NCBI GenBank assembly: GCA_028274465.1
Contig: CM051457.1
Span: forward strand, 14,187,097 to 14,251,096
Origin: Plantago ovata
Lineage: Eukaryota; Streptophyta; Magnoliopsida; Lamiales; Plantaginaceae
DNA length: 64,000 nt
Direction: 5' to 3'
How positions within the stretch are numbered: the first letter of the stretch is position 1; every line of letters begins with the position of its first letter. The notes beneath the pieces are model-generated. The model saw only the letters and a program-made list of their open reading frames with translations. It searched no databases and was not told the origin of the DNA. Shown here piece after piece: positions 49,056-61,493 of this stretch. The translations under genes and the position numbers were made by a program.

Positions 49056-50305
49056 GCCACTACTAGAAAGAAAGACACATTTCAACCGCAGTATAATAAT
49101 ACACGCAGCTTCGTGTCCAATTCATACACTGCTACACAAACTCAATCCAGAGTATTCTCAATAACACCATCACCATCACTATAATGAAATATTGACTTGA
49201 TTCAATAATTCCAAAATTTTGATTTTTTTTTATAGTTAATAGTAGTATTATATGATTTTCCAAATTTTTACAGGCAATATATATATATACAATTTTTCAA
49301 GTCCCCCCTCCGAACTTTTGAAAAATCATGTATGTATAATTTAGCCCCCTAATTTTAAATCATGGGTCCGTCCATGTACGTAAGGTGGAGAGCATAGACA
49401 AGTGCGTTTTGTACTTTACTTTATTTAAGAACATGCACAGCAATGACCTAATGTACTTTATAGCCATTGTCTTAGTCACTCTCACCAGAAATAAAGCAAC
49501 AAGATGGCATGGCCAGCCTGATAAATCTGGAATACACCAAAACGACTTTGACTGATCAATAACATTTTGGTTCATGAACATGCATAACAATCGAGTCTTT
49601 TACCTAGCAGTGGAACATGGCAACAACATTTTTGCTCCATAACAATTACCTTTACTCTATATATAGCCCATTGTAGAAGTCTTTTATGAGAAATAGAGGG
49701 TACAGAGACATGTTGGTCGCCCTAAATTTGGTACGTATCTGCAGACAAGACTCGACCCATCTAGAGTCTAGACTGATCAATAATTCTAAGAGGACACGCA
49801 TCAGGGGCAAAGCTGCTCCTGCTTTAAGGTGATCCATTTTTCAAATTAAAAAAAAAAGGGAAATTAGTACGTCAACTTCTCATTTCAGCACACCTGACAT
49901 GTATTTTGAAGTATATGCAAGTGATTTAGGCTCATAAATAAGCTAAAACAGCAAGAACCAAAAAATGCACCATAAAATTCCCTAACAACATAAAAATGAA
50001 GTTTGCATTATATTTTGGTTGTGCTAGCTCCTGTAGCTAGGAAGATTGTTTGGTACTGATAGGGGATTTGGGATATAGTTCTGTTTAGAGTGAGTTTCTG
50101 TGGCCGGATAGAATGTGACTTGAATTGTACTTGAAAGAATTACTGGAATGAAAAAATCTGTACCAAAATTTATTGCAAACGCCCATATGTCAAACAAGCT
50201 GAAGAAGCACATACTGAACTTTTATGTGCTGCTGCTTCTTATAATTTGTATAATGGACCACACTCTTTAGGCTTTTGCATATATGTGATAGAAGAATTCT
50301 TCATG

Positions 50306-50363
50306 TCACCAATTTGGTGAAAAGAAGCAGCCAGCACAAGGAACAGAACATAGCCAAGTGCAT
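50306..50363 (-). pseudogene. WAK signal-peptide scrap
   Basis: The minus strand from 50363 reads [20 protein letters not shown], an intact WAK signal peptide beginning with ATG. Homology ends at the cleavage region and nothing WAK-like follows. An upstream block lies in front of it, so it is the head of a lost WAK gene. Confidence 0.78.
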
Positions 50364-51094
50364 TTTGTTTTTTGAACATGCACACCGAAAAGAACTCAAT
50401 GGTGATAGTGGTGATAACACATCAAAAACAGTATTTGTTAATAGAACGACTTGAGTCAATAATCACACTAGCCTCAATATTTGGACTGAAACTTGTAACA
50501 TGCATACCACCGATTACATTTACCTTATAGCCATTGTCAAAGTTATTATTACCAGAAATAAAGCTGCAAGATGGCATGGCCAGCCTGATAAATCTGGAAT
50601 ATGCGAAAACAACTTGACTCAATAGTAACACTAGAACTCATAAGGTATAGACTACAGAGCATAGCCAAGTGCAATTTGGTTCATGAACATACATACCAAT
50701 CGAGCCTTTTACCTAGTAGTACAACATGGTAACAACATTTTTGCCCCATAACAGTTACCTTTACATTATAAACCATCTAGGTCTTTATGAAGAAACAGAG
50801 ACATAATACTACAGACTAGTGTGAATGGGCAGAGAATGGGCAGAATGTACCAAATGATTAGCGTGGTGTAACATATTTTTACTTGTGTAAGGAAAATCTA
50901 GTCATTCCTAAGAACTTGTAAAAATTTCTCTATGCATGTATACCTTGATTTAGAACTAGAAAACTCAACGAAATTTCAAGCAAATCGAACAGAAACAATT
51001 CTATTTGGATTTATTCAATCACTAGTAGAACATGTAGATAAACATTGTTCCAAGAAGAGAAAACAAGAGTCTAAACCTTACACAAAAATTTCTA

Positions 51095-54000
51095 TCATAC
51101 CGTGTCATGCATGATTGGGCAAACACCAGAGGATGACGACGTAGTGCTGAAATCTGATGTATTTGTCCAATTAAAGCCAGTATTCTCAGTCGGATATATA
51201 GCACTCTGAAACATCGAATCTTCAGGCAAGTTTTGTTTATCCGCTGATCCCAGTTGAGATTTTCTGACAGTCTCCAATTCCACGGCAACTTCTTTCATTG
51301 TTGGCCTTTTTTTGCCATTCAAATGCAAGCATCTTTTAGCTAGAACAGCCACTGCCATCACCCCTTCCTTTTCTCCATCACCAGACACCTGGTTCTCTAA
51401 AATCAACTCCAGATTCTTATCCTTCATTCTTGACAGAAAACGTGATACCAGACTCTTATCGTCTTCTGTGTCAGTAGTAGGTATAATAGGCCTCAGACCA
51501 GTCAAAATCTCTACCAGAACAACTCCAAAACTATAGACATCGCTCTTCTCTGTGAACTGGCTCGAACGGAAGTATTCAGGATCAATGTATCCAAATGTCC
51601 CATTCACTTTTGTAGTCAAATGTGTCTGGTCCACCTCCACTGATTTTGAAGTTCCGAAATCCGATACTTTTGCAATGAATTTTTCGTCTAGAAGTATATT
51701 GGTAGACTTGATATCCCTGTGAAATACAGGAATGGAAGTTGCAGAGTGTAGATAGGAAAGTGCACCTGCCACATCAGCCGCAATTTTCAGTCGCATGGCC
51801 CAAGAAACGGGGAATTCTATATTGTTGTCATGGATTAGATGAAAAAGAGTTCCGTTCGGCATGAATTCATAAACCAGGAGAGGAATTCTTGTCTCCAAGC
51901 AACATCCTAACAGTTTCACAACGTTTCTGTGACTGATTTGTGACATGATCACAACCTCATTAATGAACTGTTCGACCAAGTTTCTGGACTTGTGTTCATC
52001 AACTACTTTTGATTTCTTGATTGCTACAATTTGGCCACTGGCCAGCATACCTTTGTAAACTGTACCTTGTCCTCCTTGTCCAAGTATTCTACTTTTATTG
52101 AAGCGATCGGTGGCCTTTTCCAGCTCTTTTGAGGTGAAAATTCGCGTCTTGTTCAGAATTCCCTCATTTGCTGATGTCTCTTTCTGTAGCAGAAGGCGAG
52201 CATGTTGTTTGAAGAATTTTTTACAGAGCTTTTCCTTATTTTTCTTCTTCACAAATTTGGTTATCCCAAAGGAAAAGGATAACAGTGCCAGGAAACTTGT
52301 TCCAGAAATCAAACCTGCAAGAATAGACAATTTTACGTCACAAATACAAGCCGTGTAAGTTGTTGAACTAAATTAACGATTTTTTGTCTGTGTGCAGGAA
52401 TTTTGCAAGCCCTTAGCTCATAAATATGCAAGTTGCATGCAGTTTAGCAGCGAACAAGGCATGCCTATTAGTTGCAAGTAGTTTAATTAAGAAGAAATGG
52501 TTAAGAGACATGAGATAATCCATTTAACTACTGAGGATGATGATTGCACTGTAAGTACAGCTTCCTATGAAGCTAGCTCGAAGAGGTTTAGCGTGTGGCT
52601 GCAAGATCATCTATCGACAAATATCACAATTTACATGAATCACTCCTAAATCAACAACACAAATATATACTTTGAAAGGAGAAAGACCAATTAAGCAACA
52701 AAGTATTACCAGAAGTTTAGAACCTAGATTCTTGAGATTATCTGAAAATTACCAATTGCAAGTTTGGTGAGTTTTGGCTGAGGGGGCAGCAGGTAACAAT
52801 GTAACTCCTCTCTTTCATTGCTGCGATCACCATAGTATCCTGGAGGGCATCGACATTCATAACTTCCTGGACTATTGAAGCAGATAGATGTTGACGGACA
52901 AGGGTTGCTCTCACATTCATCAACATCTACAACATAGACGACATACACTCAAAAAGTAAAAACAAAATCGATGAAAATCAATTAAGCACAAGCAAAAATG
53001 ACACTAATCAAAACATAGCATTTGATGTCTGGATACAATAAAATGATATATTTTGTCCGATAATTTGAAATTGACAGACTTTTTTCTTAAATACAAAATG
53101 AGATATACTTTCTCAGAGACTCCGACTTACTATTTTGGACTTAAAAATACTTAAATACAATACTGGATAAAGATACTACTGTGGTAAAATTAAAGGTATA
53201 AATCAATGGAATGAAAACAATTATATACGTACTAACCTGTGCATCCCTGAGGAAGGTAAGGATTGCCCTGATATCCTTCCTTACAACCACAACGGTATCC
53301 TCCAAACCCATGTTCGGTAGAAGCATAATATCCACCTTGCATAGGTTCTGGGTCAATGCAAATGGTATTAGGCCGACTGCAAGCAAACGATGTCGAATTA
53401 TGTGCTGCTTCGCTACAATTTTCTGTCCCGATCCTCCAGTCTATGATCACCGGATGTGATGCTGGCTTCTGCACGTAGTCAAGGTCGAAAGGAATCCAAG
53501 GTGCAAAGTTGTTCTGACTCGCAAGATAAGAATAGCCACAAGGTCTTGGCTGGAAAAATGATGGACTTGTATTTTCAACCAATATATCCCGCACGTCAAA
53601 GGTTGAAACATGCAAAATCACCGTTCCATCTGGAATGGGGATTTGGCAACATCCGATTCCAGGACATGAAATGCCTAGCCTAACATAGGCCGTGGTGGCG
53701 CAGACAGAAATGCAGCCATTGGTAAAATTGCTCTCTGTCAAATTCTTGGCATCATATCGTTGCCTATAACGTCCTTCCACATTAATCACATCGGAACATC
53801 CATATGACATCAGCAAGTTAGCTCCGGATAGAGAAAAAGGAGAGTTGGAGAAATTCAGAAATAGACTGCTCGTCACACCGTAGCCAAATCTCATGCACTG
53901 TCTTGGGATTGTTGGCATCATGACGCTGAAGTTAGACGGTGAGATATTACCGATACCAGAGAGACTATTGTTGATGGGGAGTGATACACGTGGAGGGATG

Positions 54001-54215
54001 TATGATGTGTCACATGAAATGTTGAACCATGAGTTGAATGAGCAGTTGGATCCGATGCCGAATGGGTAAGGAATGATCACATCACCGCATCTGGAAGGGC
54101 AACCGGGCTTCGCAAGATTGAAGCTATTAGTATAATCAATGGAAGCTGATGAACATGTCACCAATTTGGTGAAAAGAAGCAAGGAGCACAAGGAACAGAG
54201 CATAACCAACTGCAT
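51095..54215 (-). CDS. WAK-F: wall-associated receptor kinase, intact
   Basis: Exons 54215-53237, 52926-52753 and 52314-51095 join in frame to 790 residues. The signal peptide is [27 protein letters not shown] starts at [21 protein letters not shown] and exon 1 ends [17 protein letters not shown]. Exon 2 is a calcium-binding EGF ([32 protein letters not shown]). The helix is [17 protein letters not shown], followed by a basic stop-transfer stretch. The kinase (~455-735) has [26 protein letters not shown] and GYIDPEY, an RD kinase. The tail ends CPIMHDTV. By family knowledge it is a plasma-membrane pectin receptor. It is the only complete member of the B-I subgroup in the window and the best reference for judging lesions in its neighbours. 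Confidence 0.94.
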
Positions 54216-54815
54216 TTTGTTTTATGAATTTAAATGCAGAACAAGATATGGTGAATGGTGGCTGGTGATAACACAAGATATATATGCTCAACTGTGTATT
54301 GGTACTACTGGACTGAAAGTGTAACATGCATACCAAGTAAGTTTATAGCAATTATTAATCTGCATAAACGATGACTTGAATACTTGATTCAATAAAATTC
54401 CAATCTGGAAGGCGGAAGCAACATAATTAGGTATGTCCGAACGTAGAGAGCATACCCAAGTGAATTTTGTTACTTTAATCTCATTCACAAACATGCACAT
54501 CAATTACCTAATGTACCTTAGAGCCATTGTCTGAGTCACGCTTACTAGAAATAAAGCTACAAGACGGCATGGCCAACCTGATAGCCAAGTGCATTTTGGT
54601 TCATGTACATGCATAACAATTGAGGTTTTTTACCTAGTAGTGCAACATAGTAACCACATTAGTATGCATATATAACAATTACCTTTACTTTAATTATACC
54701 GATTGTCAAATACATTAATAGAAATAGAAGCAACATAGAAATGCAGTACAAGTTGGCGCCTAACTTAAATCAGGTAACTGCAGACAAGACTTGACTCAAT
54801 AATTCTAAGAGGACA
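54216..54815. other. WAK-F upstream region with loose WAK promoter/start modules
   Basis: Copies of the upstream module at about 54310-54410, 54440-54580 and 54581-54815 (agagcatacccaagtgaatt, acaaacatgcacatcaatta, gcatggccaacctgat, acttgactcaataattctaa). The last one is fused directly to the broken kinase of WAK-G at about 54816. Confidence 0.6.
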
Positions 54816-55540
54816 ACTCCAAAACTATAGACATCCCTCCTCTCTGTGAACTGGCTTGAGCAGAAGTATTCAGGATCAATGTATCCAAATGTACCATTGA
54901 CTTGTGTATTCAGATGTGTCTGATCCACTTCCACTGATTTCGAAATTTCCGAAATCCATACTTTTGCAATGAATTTTTCATCTAGAAATATATTTGTAGA
55001 CTTAATATCTCTGTGAAACATGGGAGTGGAGGTTGCAGAGTGTGGATAGACAAATGCATCTGCCACATCTGCCGCAATTTTCAGCCACATGGTCCAAGAA
55101 ACCAGGAATTCTATGTTCTTGTCATGGATAACACTAAAACGAGTTCCATTCGGCATGATTTCAATAAGCCAGAAAAGTGACTCCCTCTTCAAGCAACATC
55201 CTAATAATTTGATTGCGTTTCTGTGACTGATTTGCGACATAATCACAACTTCATTAATGAACTGTTCCACCAAGTCTCTGGACTTGCGTTCATCAACTAA
55301 TTTTGATTTCTTGATTGCTACAATTTGGCCATTGCCCAGCATACCTTTGTAGATTGTATGTACCCTGTCATTGAACCGATTAGTGGCTTTTTCCAGCTCG
55401 TTAGCAGTGAAAATTATCTTCTTTTCCAGAATTCCATCATTTGCGTATGTTTCTTTAGCTAGGAGAAGGCTAGCATTTTGTTTGAAGAATTTTTAACAGA
55501 GGTTTCCCTTAGTTTTCCTCTTCACAAATTTGTTTATTCC
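54816..55540 (-). pseudogene. WAK-G: kinase-exon pseudogene fragment
   Basis: The minus strand from 55540 to 54816 covers the kinase exon from the basic stretch after the helix to [12 protein letters not shown]. Many features are damaged: the glycine-loop region is deleted (VPCPLTGY-type loss before [13 protein letters not shown]), HRDIKSTN is present, but DFGTS reads WISEIS. Substitutions such as YPHSATSTPMFHRD are frequent. The 3' end is joined to a promoter module. It is an old dead copy, clearly more diverged than B-F, H and I. Confidence 0.88.
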
Positions 55541-55548
55541 CGGTCCCT

Positions 55549-55890
55549 TGGGAGGGCCATGCGACTGAAAATTGCGGCTGATGGCAGGTGCACTTTCCTA
55601 TCTACACTCTGCAACTTCCATTCTCGTATTGCACAGGGATACAAGTCCAGCAATATACTTCTAGATGAAAAAATCATTGCAAAAGTATCATATTTTCGAA
55701 CTTCAAAATCGGTGGAGGTGGATCAGACACATTTGACTACACAAGTGAATGACACATTTGGATACTTCGGGTCAAGCCAGTTCACAGAGAAGAGTGATCT
55801 GTACAGTTTCCGGAGATCAAACCGGCAAAGAGAGATATTTTACAACACAAACACAAGCCAAATCTGTAAAGCCAAAGCAAATCCAGCACC
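55549..55890 (+). pseudogene. Inverted WAK kinase scrap
   Basis: This is the only WAK sequence in the array on the plus strand. 55549-55810 reads AMRLKIAAD, then [36 protein letters not shown] and [13 protein letters not shown], a kinase middle with deletions. At about 55811 it switches to sequence that matches, in the opposite direction, the exon 3/intron 2 border of the other genes (ggagatcaaaccggcaaagaga). It abuts WAK-G tail to tail, so the pair marks an inversion breakpoint. Confidence 0.82.
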
Positions 55891-56318
55891 GGACTAATTA
55901 AGCCACGACAGACACATCTGCAGACTAGACTTGACCGACTTGACTCAATAATTTTAAGAGCATGATGCATGGATCTCTTTTCAATAGTAAAAAAGAAGTT
56001 TCAGAGAAAAAAAAACTTGTTTTTACTTTTAACATTAGAAGAAAAAAGAAAACTACTACACACAAGTGTGAATGGGCAGAATGTGTCAAATGCTTAGGTG
56101 GTGGTGTAATAGATTTTACTTGTGCAAGGAAAACTAGTTATTCCTAAGAATTAGACTAGTAAAAATTTCTCTATGCAAGTATGCCTAAAACTTAATGAAA
56201 TTTAAAGCAAATCAAAGAGAAACAATTCTAATGGTATTATATCAATCAATAATAGAACATGTACATAACATAGTGCCAATAAAAGAAAACAAGAGTCTAG
56301 ACCTCACACGAATTTCTA
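55891..56318. other. 3' flank of WAK-H with a loose upstream motif
   Basis: Contains one cgacttgactcaataatttt motif at about 55936 and, from about 56110, the WAK-type 3' flank (aaactagttattcctaagaa) also seen at 29055, 37735 and 50900. Confidence 0.55.
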
Positions 56319-59300
56319 TCATACCGTGTCATGCAAGATCGGGTAAAGATCAGACGATGACATAGTGCTGAAATCTGATGTATTTGTCCAATTATAGTCG
56401 CAACTCTCAGTTGAAAATACAGCATTGCAAAATGTAGAATTTTCAGGTAAGTTCTGTTTATCAGCTGATCCCAGTTGAGATTTTCTAAGAATCTCCAATT
56501 CCATCGCCACTTCTTTCATCGTTGGCCTTTTCTTCCCATTCAAATGCAAGCATCTTTTAGCTAGCTCTGCTACTACCATCACTTCTTTCCTTTCTCCTTC
56601 ACCCGAAACCTGGCTCTCTAAAATCAACTCCAGATTCTTATCCTTCATTCTTGAAAGAAAACGTGATACCAGGCTCTTGTCATCTTCTGTGTTAGTAGTA
56701 GGTATAATAGGCCTCAGACCAGTCAAAAGCTCTACCAGAACAACTCCAAAACTATAGACATCGCTCTTCTCTGTGAACTGGCTCGACCGGAAGTATTCAG
56801 GGTCAATGTATCCAAATGTGCCATTCACCTGTGTGGTTAAATGTGTCTGATCCACCTCCACCGATTTTGAAGTTCCGAAATCCGATACTTTTGCGATGAA
56901 TTTTTCATCTATAAGTATATTGGTAGACTTGATATCTCTGTGAAATACGGGCATGGAAGTTGCAGAGTGTAGATAGGCAAACGCACCTGCCACGTCAGCC
57001 GCAATTTTCAGCCGCATGGTCCAAGAAACTGGGAATTCTATATTCTTGTCATGGATGAGACTAAAAGAGTTCCATTCGGCATGAATTCATAAACCAGAAG
57101 AGGGACTCGCGTCTCAAAGCAACATCCTAATAATTTGACGACGTTTCTGTGACTGATTTGCGACATGATCACAACTTCATTAATGAACTGTTCCACCAAG
57201 TCTTTGGACTTGCGTTCATCAACTAATTTTGATTTCTTGATGGCTACAATTTGGCCATTGGCCAACATGCCTTTGTAGACTGTACCTTGTCCTCCTTGGC
57301 CGAGTATTCTACTTTCATTGAACCGATCAGTGGCTTTTTCCAGCTCTTTTGCGGTGAAAATTCGTGTCTTTCCCAGGATTCCCTCATTTGCTGATGTTTC
57401 TTTACCTAAGAGAAGGCCACCATTTTGTTTGAAGTATTTTTGCCTGCGCTTTTGCTTCGTTTTCTTTTTCACAAATTTGGTTAACCCAAACGAAAACGAT
57501 AACAATGCTAAGAAACTTGTCCCCGAGATCAAACCTGCAAAGACAATAATTTATGTGACATACATGAACCACATCTATAATCTGATACTATATCCAGTGC
57601 TGAATGATAGGATTTAACACATGATTGAAGCTTAAAGTGAATCACATCATATTGTTGCATCGTTTATAAGACATGAAAGTTGAACATTTCAACTTGACTA
57701 ACGATTTGGCTAATGGGGGTGTGGTATGATGGGAGGGAAGGCACCATAATCACAATAAGAAAGCCCAGGAATCTTATACTAATCTGGACAATCGGTTTTA
57801 AATTAGAAATTTGAGAGTATCTGTAATTTATATTTTGCTAATACATTTTGGGCCTTATTTCATTCAGTAATGTTAACCCGAAATATTGCATCCACCCCTG
57901 ATCGAGAATTCACAAAGCAAGTTGCATGCAATTTAAGGGAAGGTACATTCTTTGATTGGCAGGGCCATTGGTGTAATTTGAATTTTGTTCTGAGCTTGTT
58001 GGGCCTTGGATAGCTGGTATAGATAGGTTTTGCCAGAATGCCAGGTGCTTTCTTGCGGCATACACCCCTTATGTTTGTAACTAATGTTTCATGGTCTTCA
58101 ATATACTTTAAATTTCTCCATACAAAAGGTTTGACTTGAGAAGTGAAAAGTCATGCTTATTAGTTGCAGACATTTCTGAAGGAAATAATGAAGGACAGCT
58201 TGAGATGCTGAGAATAATTATACTGTAAAGTACACCTTCCTGTTTTCCCAAAGCAACACCAGGATAAGCTACAGAAAGATCACTAATAACAAGGGCATAA
58301 TTTAAGAGAAGAAACGGCTCTTGGAAATATATCTTGCATCAGTGTAATAATACAAAAACAAGCAGCCGGCTAACCAGAGAGGCAAGTATGAGACTGCCAG
58401 TTCATGGTGAAATAGGTGAAGTTTATGGTAGAAAATGTTCTATGTTAATCTATTAGAACTGGTGTATGTTAGGAATTCTATAGATTTATACATGCTGCTT
58501 ACAGATAAGATTAGAACTCGATTTGTTTTAATACTACTTCCAAAATAGCATATTATTAAGTCTACAGTGCTTATTCAATTATTAAGGAAATAAAGTATGA
58601 ATTACAACAAATCATTTTACCGAGAGGACTTGACCTAGAACCAGACTCTAATTATTTCTAATCCCAAGGTCATACTCATACAAGTCTTTTACATACGTTC
58701 CAAAAGTAAAAGGTCACAAATAAGGTCATCACAGAACTGTATATGCATGGTCGACGTTAGCATAAATTTCCAAGCAAGGTATTTTCAGAACAGAAATCCG
58801 TATGCATTATTCAGCATTAGCTACATGACAACACTAACAAGAAAGTGCATTAAGTCAAACAAATAGTTTTTTTCACCATCTACATAATTAGTATGACAAC
58901 AGCCGGCCAGATTACAAAATCCATGTGATCAGTCAGCCAGATTATAAAATCCATGTGAATGTGATCAGCCGGCCAGATTATCAAACAAATAGTTTATTTT
59001 CACCTATCTAAATATGAAGTGATGTGATAGAATCAGAGAAGGACACAAAACAAGCAAAATATTTAATACTCAGCACTATGCGAATAACCTAGTAATTGTA
59101 AGATGTTATGTTTTCTCAATTAGTAAACAATACACATGTAACTATTAGATTCTTGAGATTATCTGAAAATTACCAATTGCAAGATTGCTGAGTTTTGGCT
59201 GAGGAAGCTGGTAACAAAGAAGCTCCTCGTTTGTGTTGCTGCGATCACTATAGTAGCCTGGAGGGCATCGACATTCATAACTTCCTCGAGTATTGAAGCA

Positions 59301-60434
59301 AATCCCTGTTGATGGGCATGGGTTGCTCTCGCATTCATCAACATCTACATCATACACATACTCTCAGCAAGTAAAACTTAATGAATACTAGTATTATTGG
59401 TTTAATTGAAGCATTTAATGTCTGGATACTTGGCTAAAAAATTCATAAGGAAATTACATTAAAATTGGACATAAGCTAATGAACTAACCTACACATCCTT
59501 GAGGAAGATAAGGATTGCCCTCGTATCCATCCATGCACCTACAGCGGTACCCTCCAACCCCAGCTTCGGCATTAATGCAGATGCTATTTTCTTGGCAGGC
59601 AAAAGAAGTGGAATTACGTGCTGCTTCAAGGCAACTTTCATCCCCAATTCTCCAGTCTAATATCACAGGTACAGTCGTCAACCAATCCACTAGTGTAAAG
59701 GGTGGCCTATACAAGTCAGACACTGCCCCGAAAGCAAAACTATCCCTCTCCCCAAGAAAAGAATAGCTACAAGGCTTAATCCCTCCACTCCCCAACTGAT
59801 CTTGTAACCCAGAGATCGTGGCATTCAGGATGACCGTTCCTTTAGGCACAGATATCTGACAACATCCATTCCCTGGGCAAGAACCATTCCGGGACTGATC
59901 CCCGTCAGAACAGAAGGAAACGCATCCGCTAGCAAAATTACTCTCAGTAAGATTTGGGGCTGTATACTGCCTGGAATTACCTTCCAGCACAGTTAAGTCA
60001 GAACACCCTATGAGCGTCAGCCGGTTGGATTCAGACAAGGAGTAAGGTGTATCTGTGAAATCAAGAGTTAGATTAGATCTTGTCCCATTTCCACTTGAAC
60101 CATAGCATCGACTAGAGAAGTATGGAATCCTAATCCTTATGTTGGACTCCGATATGTCGATGAGACGATAATCATCACGGGTCGAGACCAACATGTAAGG
60201 AGGGTCAGATGACGTATCACAGAAGACATCAAACCATGGGTTCAACGAGCAGTTTGTGCCGATCCCGATGCCGAATGGATACGGAACAGTGACATTCCCG
60301 CATCTAGAAGGGCAACCTGGCTTGGCAAGATTGCTTCCGGTGAAAGTACTGTTGGTAGATGTTATATTACTTTGCGATGCCACCAAGTTGGTGAAGAGAA
60401 ACCAGTATATGAGACAGAACAGAGGTAAATGCAT
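56319..60434 (-). pseudogene. WAK-H: WAK gene with one frameshift in the kinase
   Basis: Exon 1 (60434-59489) is open: MHLPLFCLIYWFLFTNL, many N-glycosylation sites, GCPSRCGNVTVPYPFGIGIG, and an end [20 protein letters not shown]. Its sequence is more diverged than the exon 1 of C-F. Exon 2 (59344-59174) is an intact EGF ([18 protein letters not shown]). Exon 3 (57534-56319) has the helix [17 protein letters not shown] and an RD kinase with [14 protein letters not shown] and DFGTS. One T is missing from the run at 57066-57063, in the codons for [10 protein letters not shown] after the hinge, so translation stops soon after ([12 protein letters not shown]). The exons sum to one base short of a whole frame. 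Intron 2 is 1.6 kb and contains a ~35-bp tandem repeat at 58908-58990. Confidence 0.86.
58908..58990. repeat. Short tandem repeat in WAK-H intron 2
   Basis: Three imperfect units built on agccggccagatta(t)c/aaaatccatgtgatc. Related single copies (cagccggcaagatca, cagccaaccagattat) lie in the matching intron of WAK-B and WAK-E, so the amplification is local to H. Confidence 0.6.
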
Positions 60435-60948
60435 ATCTTCAAAAAGATGGATGAATAGATTAGATTACCTTGTACTAAACAGCTCTATATGAAATGAAAA
60501 ATATATTAAATGGGAAGTGGTAGACTAATCAACACAATGTGTCCCTTTCAAGCGAGACTTAAGACCCTAATGCATTTACTTCTTGAAGATATGAGGATTT
60601 CTTACTTCCATGATGATTAGGTAATCACCCATCAGAATATTAAGCATCTAATATTCTAATTATTAAAACAGTAGGCGTTGAGATGTCAAAATCTCATTGT
60701 CTTGCATTTACAAGTTTCCTTAGTTGTTTACATTTGTCTGGCCAAGGATGAGTCAAATTCAATTGTTGAAAACTATCTGATATAAACAATTAAACATCTG
60801 AAATCAGATGAAAGAGGACTACAAGAATGGCTTTTCCTCAAATTCAACTGGCAAAGCATACAATTCAGCACTATATATGTATGTGCCCATCATAAGCATG
60901 CAACAAAAAAAGAAACTGGATAGAAATGACTTCCTCTAATCTAAAATC
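60435..60948. other. WAK-H promoter side, no other gene seen
   Basis: AT-rich. The shared WAK upstream block seen at C, D and E was not found here, in line with the diverged exon 1 of WAK-H. Confidence 0.5.
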
Positions 60949-61493
60949 TCAAGCTCGAGAAAGAATAGAAATAATTTTTTCATTTACATTATTTCTCCAA
61001 GGATTTTCATAATACGAGTATCCACTGGTTTCTGGACCATTTTCAACATTCCCAAATACTTCTGCAGTCAAATTTCCAAAAAAAACATCCCTACACATAA
61101 AGAGTACTACCAAGTACAAGATGAGAAAATTCATGACAGCAGAAATTGAAAAAAAAAAAAAAAAAACTGGTTAATTAGTTACCAGAGGATTCTTGGAACT
61201 CATTGGATGCTTTTACCTCTTCAAGCTTCCTCTTGTTGAGCTCTTCCTCGTACTTCCTCAATCACTCTTGCCACATGTCCTGCACAGACAAGGATACAAA
61301 GACAAAGCAAGAAAACCAAAAACCCAGATCAGAAAAATGTGCAACAAAAGAGTAAACCAGAAGCAAACAAAAGAAAAGAAGTAACAACCTTGTACTTGAG
61401 TTCGGCTTGGTGCATAACATAGAATCCGAGCATCCCACCAGCTATAGTTCCGGTAATGATCCTAACGTAACCCCAATAGGGAGACCTCGTCAA
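60949..61493 (-). pseudogene. Small single-helix membrane protein gene with an in-frame stop
   Basis: Three exons join in frame at GT-AG borders: 61493-61389 (SPYWGYVRIITGTIAGGMLG, FYVMHQAELKYK), 61279-61183 (DMWQE-stop-LRKYEEELNKRKLEEVKASN) and 61061-60949 (EVFGNVENGPETSGYSYYEN, ending LSRA). Together about 104 codons. The protein has one hydrophobic helix followed by a charged coiled-coil-like stretch, resembling small plant organelle membrane proteins of unknown function. At 61264-61262 the codon after WQE is TGA where Arg (CGA) would fit. No ATG opens the first exon in frame; the codon at 61493 is TTG, so a first exon may lie upstream or be lost. Introns are kept, so it is not a processed copy. 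It interrupts the WAK array. Confidence 0.62.

Larger units (their letters stand above)
48982..51094. other. WAK-E upstream region: repeated gene-less WAK promoter/start modules
   Basis: No full gene. Copies of a WAK upstream module follow one another at about 49370-49565, 49566-49800, 50306-50470, 50495-50630 and 50650-50790. Each has some of: the start codons (agcata(g/a)ccaagtgcatttt), aacatgca(t/c)a leader, ttacctttac-tata TATA region, catggcc(a/g)gcctgataaat and cgactt(t)gactcaat. The element-like block 49262-49380 is an inverted relative of the repeat at 19284. From about 50880 on is the 3' flank of WAK-F. Confidence 0.6.
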
